NCBI RefSeq assembly: GCF_051020765.1
Contig: NC_134931.1
Location: 20,414,810-20,478,809 of the forward strand
Direction of reading: 5' to 3'
From: Lasioglossum baleicum
Lineage: Eukaryota; Arthropoda; Insecta; Hymenoptera; Halictidae
Length of the DNA stretch: 64,000 nt
This document shows, piece by piece, positions 26,636-36,359 of this stretch (the first letter of the stretch is position 1; each line of letters begins with the position of its first letter). The notes under the pieces were generated by a model. The model made no database searches and had not been told where the DNA came from. It saw only the letters and a program-made list of their open reading frames with translations. The position numbers and the translations under genes are program-made.

Positions 26636-26997
26636 TGATAAATTTATTATTTCCAGCTGGTTAATGTTTATAACAATTCTATTTTACAGCGATGTCCACA
26701 AGCAATCCCTTGGCTATCTGACCACTTAATTTTTTAGTCAAAGTGGATAATAGTATTCGTGATACGGAATAACTTTTAAACCATAATATTCGCTCGCATT
26801 CATTTATTCGATACAATTCATAGATAAATTTATTATTTCTGGCTGTTTAATGTTTATAACAATTCCTTTTTCTAATGATGTTAACGAGCACTCCCTTGAC
26901 CAACTTGCCATCTAATTTTTTCGTAAAAATAGACAATAAAACTCGAAATATAGAATAACTTTTAAACCATGAACATTCGCACGGATGAATTTATTCA
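26636..26997. repeat. Two diverged tandem copies of a ~180-bp unit
   Basis: 26636-26815 and 26822-26997 share 'gataaatttattatttc', 'tggttaatgtttataacaatt' (one base changed), 'gaataacttttaaaccat' and 'ttattc' in the same order. Non-coding. Confidence 0.7.
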
Positions 26998-27213
26998 AAA
27001 AAGTAAAGTCTTTTCAAAATATTTCTGTCCAGATCGATTCTTGGAACATTTATGTATAAAAAAAGTGAAAGGTAATAATTTTTTTTATGAAATGTTTTGA
27101 AATTACAAACTGAGGTGTCTCGTATAAAATTTGAAATAGGAATTGTTGATTTTCCTAAAAAATTATGCTTCGATAATATATTTCTAGGAATTCTTTGTCC
27201 TTGAGTTTTGCTT

Positions 27214-27447
27214 TTAATATTGAAACCAACATCGTCTGAAATATCTGCTCGGTACAGAATGTAACAATTCATGATGATCAAAGAATATGGTTCCGTGACG
27301 ATTGGCCTTCTCACCGACGAGAATCTCCTCAGTAGCCTTCTGCACCGACGAGATCATGTCGATGGCCTTCTGTTTCTCACTCCAGTCAGAATATATCTTA
27401 GAGGGCGTAAGAGAACACCGAAATATTCGAGTGACACGAACTCCCAT
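27214..27447 (-). CDS. Small open frame of unknown function
   Basis: 77 codons starting MGVRVTRIFRCSLTPSKIYS, with a basic, hydrophobic N terminus that could be a mitochondrial presequence, then an amphipathic stretch (QKAIDMISSVQKATEEI). I do not recognise a family. A possible splice donor (GTGAGA) follows 'EEILV', so it could be a first exon whose later exons I could not find, or a relic. It is divergent to TFIIA gamma, 300 bases away, which would fit a shared promoter. Composition after the possible donor does not look coding. Confidence 0.35.
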   Translation of the reverse strand: MGVRVTRIFRCSLTPSKIYSDWSEKQKAIDMISSVQKATEEILVGEKANRHGTIFFDHHELLHSVPSRYFRRCWFQY

Positions 27448-27761
27448 AAGGCTGGCAGTCTTTAATAGTATCTGGTCGGTGGTTGTAAGTACTTCACAAA
27501 ACGCTACCTGTCGCTACCGCAATTGCGTGATCCTACTTCCGTCTTTGGCTTCACGTTTCACCTCCTCAGAAGACCTTTTGGTCCGCGGTCTACATTCTGA
27601 TTGGTTCACTTATACGACAAGTAGCGCAGCACTTTCGCATATGCACATAATTCATTACAAACGTCGACGAAGGATCATTTTTGTTACGCATGAAGTTTAC
27701 TTTTGCTTTAAACTAACATCGACTTATTTTATTAGTGTGCCTACTGTACACATTAAGGACA

Positions 27762-28521
27762 ATGTCTTATCAATTATATCGAAATACAACATTAGGTAAT
27801 ACATTACAAGAAAGTCTCGATGAACTAATTCAGGTACGTACAGATGAACTTGTCTAGCGTCAGGTTAGTGTTCTCGGTGAACACTGGATATATAAATAAT
27901 AATATGTTAATTTTCATGTAAAACAGATGACGATACATAATAATAGTGCATGATTAACGTGTAAACATGTGAAAATATTTTTAACGTATTCAGTTTACCT
28001 TCTTGTCAGTTAATCATAAGATTGTATATATAAAAATGTTTAATACTAACGAGAACTAAACAAATGTTTATTTAAAATTATGTAATATAATTTTATAGTA
28101 TGGACAAATCACACCACAATTAGCAATTAAGGTGTTATTGCAATTTGATAAGGCAATCAATCAAGCGCTCGCGACCAGAGTTAAATCAAGACTTACATTC
28201 AAGGTACACGCCTTTAATTACATACGTTTGATACTCATTATATAAAATATACTTTCACTATTAATAACACATTATTCTGACAAAATTTTTAGGCAGGTAG
28301 ACTAAATACATACAGATTTTGTGACAATGTGTGGACTTTCATGCTAAACGATGTTGAATTTCGAGAAGTTCAAGAACTCGCCCTAGTTGACAAAGTTAAA
28401 ATTGTTGCCTGTGACGGAAAAGGTGAGTATTACTGTACGATCAGTTTAAAATTCGAACAAGTATTACAATATTTTTTGTCCTTTCGCAGCATTGGATGCA
28501 GATGCTGCAACAAAACGATAA
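27762..28521 (+). CDS. TfIIA-S: Transcription initiation factor IIA gamma subunit
   Basis: Small subunit of TFIIA, which stabilises TBP on the TATA box. Four exons: 27762-27833, 28099-28203, 28293-28422, 28490-28521, all with GT-AG introns and agreeing phases; 112 residues, the normal size. Reads [20 protein letters not shown], then [20 protein letters not shown], then the beta-barrel half [20 protein letters not shown] and [12 protein letters not shown]. Start and stop are unambiguous. Highly conserved and apparently intact. Confidence 0.97.
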
Positions 28522-29062
28522 GATAATTCTATTTTATGACTAAGTATATTTACATTTATTATACCACACTAATAAGAAGGTACTAGCCATAGAGAAACCT
28601 TACAATAGACATTAAGACAAAATACAATATCTTTAATATAGGTATGTAATTATATCATTCACTTCCCACAGTCATAAGTCTTATCATATAACAATTATAC
28701 ATAATCATTATAATATATTAAAAGTGAAAACATGAAGAATAATTGCTTTTACCAGAATGTAGCATTAGTTTTATCTTTATAGTGTATTTGGGAACTAATA
28801 GACTACTATATATCATATTATGTTTAGGACAAATTATTTTCGAAGAACCCAAAAGCATATTATAGAATATAATTCTCTTATATCGTCCAATTTATTGTTC
28901 CAAAGATGTAAATAATTCTACGAATGGGACTGCAAAGTTTATTAAGATATTTGAATAAGTGATACAAAGTGGCATTAAGATTATATATGAACATAATTCA
29001 TTACAATGTAACTTTGTACTATAAATATAAACCTTGAATAGTAAAAAATTTCGTTCAATTAT
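28522..29062. other. Convergent intergenic spacer
   Basis: AT-rich spacer between the 3' ends of TFIIA gamma and site-2 protease; presumably both 3' UTRs. No other feature seen. Confidence 0.5.
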
Positions 29063-31897
29063 TTATAATAATTTAGTTATAATTGAATACAAGATATTAA
29101 TAGTAAGGAGCAATGTTCCTATGCTTTTTATCGTTATTACAATTGGTTGTTTAACACGTTTATTTCGTCGTGTATACTTTAATAAATACGATACAAATAC
29201 ATCGATAATGTACTGCCCGTCCAAGAAGAAACAAGGCAAAATATTAACAACTGCCATTCCTGCGGAGAACATAGTAATATATTTACAAAGTTTCACCACA
29301 GTTTCTGGCAATTTAGGGTTCATAAATGAATATTTAGGTATCCAATCAGATATATCAACTGTGTGATATATATCTGCTGGATGACCAAAAAATAGAACAT
29401 CCTTTCCTTCTCTTCTTCGTATTTGAACAATCTATAATGTATGTAGAATCATGGTATCGTTATCTTGCTAGTTCAATGATTAAATAAAAAAATGAAGTTA
29501 CACTTTACATACATACCTTACTAACATTATCAAGGGAAGGCTTCAGACAATGAGTATCATGAAACACACATTGATTACTTGCATGACAATAATTTTGTGA
29601 TTGATTAGTTATGGTTCTAACTGGAAGACAAGAATGTGGAGGTAAGTGAAGAGGGGCTGCTTGCGGGCCCTCGATGTATTCGAAACACAAACTTCCACTA
29701 GCTTCGCTGTCTGATGTACAACAATTTACAGCACCATTAGTTTTTTGCCTAGATGGAATTGACTCATCGTACTCCTGTGTTAAAAATAAAAAATTAGTAC
29801 CTCTAGTTACTGAAATATGTAATATCAAACAATATTCTTACCTGAATAAGTGATTGTTTAACACAATATCCAACAGCAGGTTGATTTGTTGTGTTTAAAA
29901 TGCAATCGGTCCAGTCCTCGCTATGTTTTACATAGCAATCATTAATTTTATATACTATATCCTGCTCTAAAAGTCCCGCTGAACCCAGTAAAGAAGAATT
30001 CTGTAAAAACAAATGATTACAATAAGAAGTTATTACAATCGACATATTACAGGGTGACAAGAAATAACGGAGTTAATCATTTCTTATTGTAATCCTGTCA
30101 AATTGACGAATTTTGAAAAACCAAATAATAACAACCATAACATGGACCTTTAGTATTCATATATTTAAGAAATTTCGAAATGGCCACCCTTTGCGCCGAT
30201 ACAGAGGCTCAAACGAGTCTTGAAATTTTCGGCAATGGGCCGCAGCTCTTCTGGCGTCATTCGGTCCCACTCCTGGTACAGAGATTTTTTCAATGACTTC
30301 AAATTTTTATGGGGCCGAGCACAGGCCCTGGACTCCAAAATTGACCACACGCTGTGGTCCATCGGGTTGAGATTCGGTGAGTACGGCGGCCATTCCACAG
30401 ATGTGATGAAACCTGGAAAATGGGCTTTGCATCACTCCTGAGTCGTTTTCGCCCTGTGGGCCGGCGCGGAATCCTGCTGTAACGTCCATTCGGGATCGCC
30501 GAGGTGCTGTTGGGCCCACAGAAGTACGACGGCTTCGAGATTGTGCCGTCGATACACTTCTTGGTTGATTTTGACCCCTTGATCCACAAAAACCGTAGCA
30601 AATCTCATTTTCCAGGTTTCATCACATCTGCGGAATTTTGGTGCGAAAGTTTGGTCGATTTTGGAGGCCAGGGCCTGTGCTCAGCCCCATAAAAGTTTCG
30701 AGTCGCCAAACAAATCTCTGCGCCGGGTGTGGGACCGAATGACGCCAGAAGAGCCGCGGCCCATAGCCGAAAATTTCAAAACACGTTTGAGCCTCTGAAT
30801 CGGCTCAAAGGGTGGCCACTTCGAAACTTCTTAAATATATGAATACTAAAGATATATGTTATGGTTGTTATCATTTGGTTTTTCAAAATTCGTCGATTTG
30901 ACAGAATTATAATAAGAAATGTTTAACTCCGTTATTTCTTGTCACCCTGTAAAAGAATAGGTATAGAAAGAAAGGAAGAAAGATGTTCCACTTACAGGTA
31001 GAATAGTTTTTATATACACTCCATTTCCATATAAATAAAAAGGTGCCCATAGCAATGTAGAGGACATCAGAATAACTGCAGCTATCGTTGCAAGTACAAT
31101 GTTATGCCAAACACCTGCACAAGTAACTCGTAATTGATTCTTCAATGGTAACGTACGAAGCTGCACCATACTCAAGTAGACAAAAGCCACAGGTATTATG
31201 AAAATAAGCAGTATTCCCACACCAAATAGTTGAACGCCTTCCCTTGCCGCAGCCAATGCATGTCCTAATTCATGTACAATGCAACATAGTACTAATGTAA
31301 CAATAAAATATCCATACTCGCTAAGGGGCATATTTACACCAGGAAACTGAAACAAATATATGAAATATAAATTGCTCGAGTGAGCTTAAGCGACTAAATA
31401 ATCTCTGATCGATTAAAAATAAATTTACCATTGGTTTTAAGGTAAAATCAGAATCACTATTATTATTATCAAGTGACGGACCACTCATCCATATATTGAA
31501 AGTCATCTTTAAGATTGCTATTATGGATAGGGGTAGCAGGATAGTAGTAACAATAACCCCTGCATTGAACCAAGCGCTCCAAAATTTGGAGCGTGTCATT
31601 CCCCATTTTCTTATTCTACGATTCAACGATGTTGTCATCCATTTTATTCTCAAAACTTGTATTTCTAATCCGCTGTTCTTCAAAAAGTAGATGTATGGGT
31701 AATGTGAGCATGTCTGAAAGATAGAAAACAACATTGTTTCAAGCGTTGTTTATAAATGAAACATTTCACGAATGTCTATAGAAAAATCATTTTGATGATA
31801 ATTAATATGTTTTTGGCGATGTTTACCTTAAAAATTGTGTCAAAAAAGAATAACGAACAGTGAATGAGACCTATTGTGATTAGTATACTTAAACCAT
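29063..31897 (-). CDS. Membrane-bound transcription factor site-2 protease
   Basis: Intramembrane zinc metalloprotease of the Golgi that releases SREBP and ATF6. Minus-strand exons: about 31826-31897 (MDGLSILITIGLIH), about 31430-31713, about 30999-31349 (zinc motif HELGHALAA in a hydrophobic helix, then GVGILLIFIIPVAFVYL), about 29842-30002 (PDZ-like segment, GLLEQDIVYKINDCYV), about 29520-29775 (cysteine-rich insert), and 29063-29433 (FFLDGQ, the second metal-ligand motif of the family, then terminal membrane helices). Order and motifs match the family. The start is uncertain: the chosen ATG gives a short N-terminal helix and an alternative upstream exon is possible. An intron holds a mariner foldback. 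Confidence 0.93.
30048..30951. mobile_element. Long-armed mariner foldback in an S2P intron
   Basis: Ends TACAGGGTGACAAGAAATAA and TTATTTCTTGTCACCCTGTA; the inverted homology runs for almost 290 bases on each side. Both arms contain the transposase 3' end: minus strand 30165-30398 reads EWPPYSPNLNPMDHSVW (the PxxPxLNPxD block around the third catalytic residue) and the plus strand around 30690-30800 reads the same C terminus (EELRPIAENFKTRLSL class). The centre keeps more of the transposase gene on the minus strand, with breaks. It stops about 50 bases before an S2P splice donor. Confidence 0.85.
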
Positions 31898-32008
31898 CCA
31901 TTGCCCACACTTGTACCACAGAGTACTCCTACATACAAAGACAAAGTTTGTCACCACTTCGGAGTACTATTTAGGGGCGGTGTTGCCGGTTCTATATACA
32001 TATATATA

Positions 32009-32642
32009 CCCAGACAGCACAGTCTGACCGAGCCTACCGCCGGACCCAGCTAGCAGAGCCCCTGACCTACAGGTTACGGGCAAACACAACGCTTGGAGCT
32101 GCGTCGAGACTGGTCGAGACCCAGACAGGCCGATTTAGCCGGGCCCCTGTGCACAAAATGGCGCGAATATCACCTGCCGGGGGCTCGAGCCCAGGGCCTG
32201 CCGGCCGGGCTGGGATTCAGCCTGTTTTTGAGAGGGCAGCACGGTATCACACTAATGTGGCCAATCAGTGCTTCGATTGAGCCTGATTGAGCCCAACTTT
32301 TCTCGCGCATGCGCGACACAGGGCGGGTCGCATCAATGTGGCAGTACTGTGCAAATGTGTAGCAGTCACCCTTTTTACCGACAAAAGTATAATAAGTTAA
32401 TAAATAAGACCTTTGAGGGTGATTGCTGCCTAGATTGACCTTTATCTGGCGTTTTTGACTACTGAAAAACCCCGTGTTTGTATTATCACGCAATGAGAAC
32501 GCGAATCCCGCACCCTTGCAATCTTGCAAATCAGCTGAATCCCAGCCCGGCCGGCAGGCCCTGGGCTCGAGCCCCCGGCAGGTGAAATTCGCGCCATTTT
32601 GTGCACAGGTGCCCGGCTGAAATCGAGCCGGTGTGCCGTCTG
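32009..32642. mobile_element. Foldback element with CCCAGACAGCACAG end
   Basis: Starts CCCAGACAGCACAGTCTGAC and ends in a diverged inverted form near 32642. Inner arms are nearly identical inverted repeats: 'gtgcacaaaatggcgcgaat' with the GC-rich block through 'ggctgggattcag' (about 32150-32222) and its reverse complement at 32536-32612. The middle holds a palindromic TCTCGCGCATGCGCGA site at 32300-32316. It lies upstream of S2P (leftward) and of the RecQ5-like gene (rightward). Confidence 0.75.
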
Positions 32643-32849
32643 AGAACTGAATTGAATAGTAATTATTTGAATTTTAATAAAGAATGTTATTAATATATAC
32701 ACAATATAATATGTGAAGTAATATATACACAATAGAGAATAAATTGCACGCTATATTTTATTTTTTGTTAGCTATAGCTAACAGTACTATTTCAAATGTA
32801 GCCGCGCAAATTGCGTTTGAAATTGTAGCTCACAATCAGTGCTGAGTTA

Positions 32850-33085
32850 TTGGCCAAGAATTCTCGCGCATGCGCGGCGATCGTTAGCAATCAGTAAATT
32901 CTCGATAAAATAGGATACCTTGGTCACCCCGTGAAATTTTTCAAAATTGTTATTATCTGATTGTATCTCTGTGCATTCTGTAACTTGTGGGACACTATTC
33001 TCGTCTCGTGTCGTGTTTTGTTTCTCGTCCTGGAGTCTGTTTGTCAGAAACAGGTTGTTTCGGTACTTTCCCGCCAATATCACTA
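32850..33085. repeat. Repeat-derived 5' flank of the RecQ5-like gene
   Basis: Colinear with 54612-54830: both share 'tctcgcgcatgcgc', 'ttctcgataaaat', 'gattcctt/ggataccttg', 'gtcctggagt', 'tttcggtac' and 'ttcccgccaatat' in the same order and similar spacing. It ends about 20 bases before the ATG of the helicase gene, so its promoter and leader appear to be made from this repeat, or the repeat carries a captured copy of that promoter. Confidence 0.65.
32860..32878. promoter_or_regulatory. NRF1-like palindromic site
   Basis: CTCGCGCATGCGCGGCG matches the known NRF1 / erect-wing consensus (YGCGCAYGCGCR). It lies about 240 bases upstream of the RecQ5-like start codon. Similar sites occur at about 32304, 54614 and 54884. 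Binding is inferred from the motif alone. Confidence 0.45.
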
Positions 33086-33107
33086 CCAATCACTACCCAA
33101 CATAAAT

Positions 33108-34205
33108 ATGAATGATGACGATGAGTCGCGTGTGTTTAGTGCCTTACAAACGGTTTTTAATTACGAAAACTTCAAAAATGAAGTCCAAAAAGAAGCTACG
33201 ATTGCTATCAACAAAGGTTAATCCATTGTTTATTTATAAACTGTTCGATCGTGTTCACTTCACATTAATTTTTGCACTTTCGTAGATTGCGTGCGTTATC
33301 GGGTTTTATATGAATTAAAAAAAGGTACATCTTAATTTTTACGTCCTGTTAAAGTCATTATAAATTTACAGGCTTGGAAGATATATGCATATCTCTGCCT
33401 CCCGGCTTCGGTAGATCGCTTTGTTACGAACTACCGGCTGTTTTACAAAATGGCAAAATAGTCATTGTTATTTCACCGAAATTGTGTTCTATGAAGGTAA
33501 AAATTCCAGTACCTACATATATGTAGCCAATCCAATTTTTCTTACATATTTTTATTGCTTCCAGAGACACGTAGAATTTTTAATCGATAAACGGATCAAT
33601 GCACATTTATTAAGCTCGAACACGCGATTAAAGGAACAACAAGTGATCATGAAGGATTTAATGTCGAATCGCTTGACCATGAAATTATTGTATGCTACAC
33701 CTGAAATGACGATGACCGTGTATTTTCGGGTATACTCTGTCGCTATTAATCAATTTATTCTTTCTATAGTTTGTTCGTCGATAATTAATTGAACCAACTT
33801 TGAATCCGTAGAATCTTGTACACTCGTTAAATCATAGAAAATTATTGTTGTACGTTGTATTTAACGAGGCACATTGTGTAAGCGAACAGGGACACGAATA
33901 TATACCCTGTTACAAAAAGATTACTTCGCTCAATAATGTCTATGGATCTGTTCCTAGAGTTGCGGTGACTACTGCCGTTACCCACGAGGTAATTCAAATT
34001 ATCATTGACTTATTAGCAGAAACGAATAGCGCTTAAAGTATTTTGAAATTTCATTTATTTTCTGATGAAAATTCTGTCGCAGATAATCGAAGATATTTGT
34101 CAATCATTGACGTTACGCTCTCCAAGAATGTTTAAAGTACCTGTGCAACTAATGAACCAAGTAATGGATGGTTCATTTGTGAAGTATTGTCTACCGATAA
34201 AGTAA
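33108..34205 (+). pseudogene. RecQ5-type helicase, N-terminal half only
   Basis: Exons 33108-33216, 33372-33496, 33565-33717, 33812-33988 and 34083-34205 join in phase and give 228 residues ending at a TAA where transposon sequence begins. They cover the first RecA lobe of a RecQ5 helicase: ESRVFSALQTVFNYENFKNE, motif I as LPPGFGRSLCYELP, motif Ia as IVIVISP, ATPEM, motif II as VVFNEAHCVSEQGHEYIP, motif III as VAVTTAVTHEV and DICQSLTLRSPRMFKVP. The Walker A lysine is replaced by arginine and the DEAH aspartate by asparagine, so ATP hydrolysis is not expected. The second lobe is missing. Frames are nonetheless open with good splice sites, so a recent loss or a retained non-catalytic protein are both possible. 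Confidence 0.8.
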
Positions 34206-35147
34206 AAACTATAGAACGTAAGATATGGAATATCTCCAAAAATATTGATTGTACGCAAAAATGTTTCAGATGGAAGTTGTTCAGTACCGAGGGGGACATC
34301 ATGCGGTGGGGCTTTTATTTTTACCGGTGGACAATCCAAGGTGAAGTGAAGGACAACCCTCTTTTTTAAATGGAATGTCCTATTTTTTATATCATAGATC
34401 GATAGAGTATCAAATTCTGAGTATAAAAGTGTTGAAAAGTGATGATATGTCCTAAACCAGAGTTGGGCAGTATTTAAACACTTTTCGCCTCGGCTCTACA
34501 ACGCCATCTCTATACTACAATATGGAGTAACGAATTAAAATTATTTAAATACCGATTGGAATAAAAGATACATAACTTTTATTCGTTATTCGACTTTTAT
34601 TTAAATAATCTTGTATTCGCCGATAATAGTTACAAATTGTATTCGAAGCTTCGAATACAAGATTATTTAAATAAAAGTCGAATAAAAGATACTTTTGTAT
34701 TCGAATAACGAATACAAATTTTCTATCTTTTATTCGTTATTCGAAATTTGTATTTAAATACAATTTAAAGACAATGTATTTAAATACAATTTTTGCCCAA
34801 CACTGTCCTAAACCAAATAGTTAACGAGATATTATCCAAAGAAGAAAGAAAATTGTTTCGATAATATCTCGTTAACTATTAGATTTAGGACATATGGAGG
34901 TCAATAAATTTTTACTCAGAATTCGATAGTCAATCAATTCATGATACAGAAAGTAGGTCTTTCCAATTTAAAAAATCAAGGTGACCTTCTCCTCACCTTG
35001 GAGTGTCCATTGGGACAAACAAAAATCCCACCACATGATGCCCCCCTCGGTACTGAACAACTTCCATCCGAGACATTTTTGCGTATAATCAATATTTTTT
35101 GAGATAATCGTCTGTAACGCTTTATAATTTTCACCCTGTATAAAATC
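34196..35147. mobile_element. Transposon replacing the second RecQ lobe
   Basis: Long inverted repeats of about 180 bases: 34196-34378 and 34970-35147 share, in opposite orientation, 'atattgattgtacgcaaaaa', 'tggaagttgttcagtaccga' and the 'tggacaatccaaggtgaa' class of blocks. The right end closes with 'ttttcaccctgtata', a common mariner-type terminus. The left end is degraded. It carries a nested hAT MITE. No transposase frame remains. Confidence 0.75.
34458..34805. mobile_element. Nested hAT MITE with 8-bp target duplication
   Basis: Begins CAGAGTTGGGCAG and ends TTGCCCAACACTG, flanked on both sides by TCCTAAAC, an exact 8-bp duplication as hAT elements make. The interior is repeats of the palindromic TATTCGAATA / ATTTAAAT type. 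Related to 7234-7631. Confidence 0.9.
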
Positions 35148-36359
35148 ATGTTTAGATGCCGTCACACGGTGATTAGTGAATATTTCGGGCATGTGGCAGA
35201 TCCTTGCAAAGTGAACTGCGACGTCTGCGAAGATAGAGATACAGTAGTAGTACAGCAAATTAAAGACGACATGTAAGTATACCGATCGCTTGAGAAGTTT
35301 AGAAAAAAGTATATTTAACTGAAAACATGTGTATTTTTTAGTTGTGATATTAGCGACGATACGAAGGAGGAACAGTCTCGAAGCGTTAAGGAAAAATCGC
35401 CGGAACGCGCGGAAGAGGGAGCGAAAAAATGCAGCGCTGCGCGCGGAGAAATTTCTATAGACGAAAATAACAACGGTGCGATTGTGCAATATAGAGATAA
35501 GCAAAAAAGTAGTTCGTCGACGGAGGGGGGCTATATTCAGCCGTGCTCGTCGAGCACGGTGAAACGCGCGAAAGATAATTCAAACGCGACAGGTGCGAAC
35601 GAACTGGTAACAGCGGGCTCATTGCTGGCCAAATACAATCTGAACAATGAGTTATCGCTGGAGCCGTGCGGTTCGAAGAACAACGCGGCGAATATCTCGA
35701 TAAGAATAGACGGCACTCAGATTTCCAGCGGGAGAAGCAACACCAGGACACGGACGGTCGAGAAAGAGGATCGAGTTACGGGGAACGATTCCTGCGAAGT
35801 GATTTTCGTCGGACCGAAGAAACGGAACAAACGCTACGCCAACAGAGCCACGTGTCCTGCGGAATTCAGCTCAAAAAGAAGGAAAATCGAGACCGAAAAT
35901 GAACCAACCGCTGTGCCACGGGACAGAAGTGGGAGTAGAACTTCCGATCGGGATGAACGCGTCAAGGATGATGCAAATGAGATCGTGTCGCATACCGAGT
36001 CGAGAATCAAAGGTGCAAACAGCAACATCAGGACACGGATGGTCGAGAAAGAGGATCGAGTTACGGGGAACGATTCCTGCGAAGTGATTTTCGTCGGACC
36101 GAAGAAACGGAACAAACGCTACGCCAACAGAGACACGTGTCCTGCGGAATTCAGCTCAAAAAGAAGGAAAATCGGGTCCGAAAATAAACCAACCGCTGTG
36201 CCACGGAACAGAAGTGGGAGTAGAACTTCCGATCGGGATGAACGCGTCAAGGATGATGCAAATGAGACCGTGTCGCGCTGCTATGCGACGGCGGAATATT
36301 TAATGAACAAGTACAAACTCGATAAGCAGTCGATAACGTTAGTACCGTGTAGAAAATGA
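35148..36359 (+). pseudogene. RecQ5-type helicase, zinc domain and tail
   Basis: Two exons, 35148-35272 and 35342-36359, in phase, 380 residues. The frame opens directly at the transposon border with MFRCRHTVISEYFGHV, then CKVNCDVCEDRD: the four-cysteine zinc-binding subdomain that follows the helicase lobes in RecQ5. The long tail is charged and serine-rich, with a basic KKRNKR stretch. A unit of 95 residues is duplicated in tandem (see separate entry). The ATG inside the zinc domain is probably fortuitous; originally this was continuous with the upstream half. Whether it is expressed alone cannot be told. Confidence 0.75.
35734..36280 (+). repeat. 285-bp in-frame tandem duplication
   Basis: The segment around GNDSCEVIFVGPKKRNKRYA (first copy from about 35734) recurs 285 bases later with few changes, for example ANRATCP versus ANRDTCP and KIETENEP versus KIGSENKP. 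The period is a multiple of three, so the frame is kept. Confidence 0.92.

Noticed and set aside
33287..33325. Possible extra exon (DCVRYRVLYELKKG) in the RecQ5-like gene
   Set aside because: Skipping it joins exon 1 to the next exon in the same phase and gives the expected KGLEDICISLPPG match to other RecQ5 proteins, so it is more likely intron.
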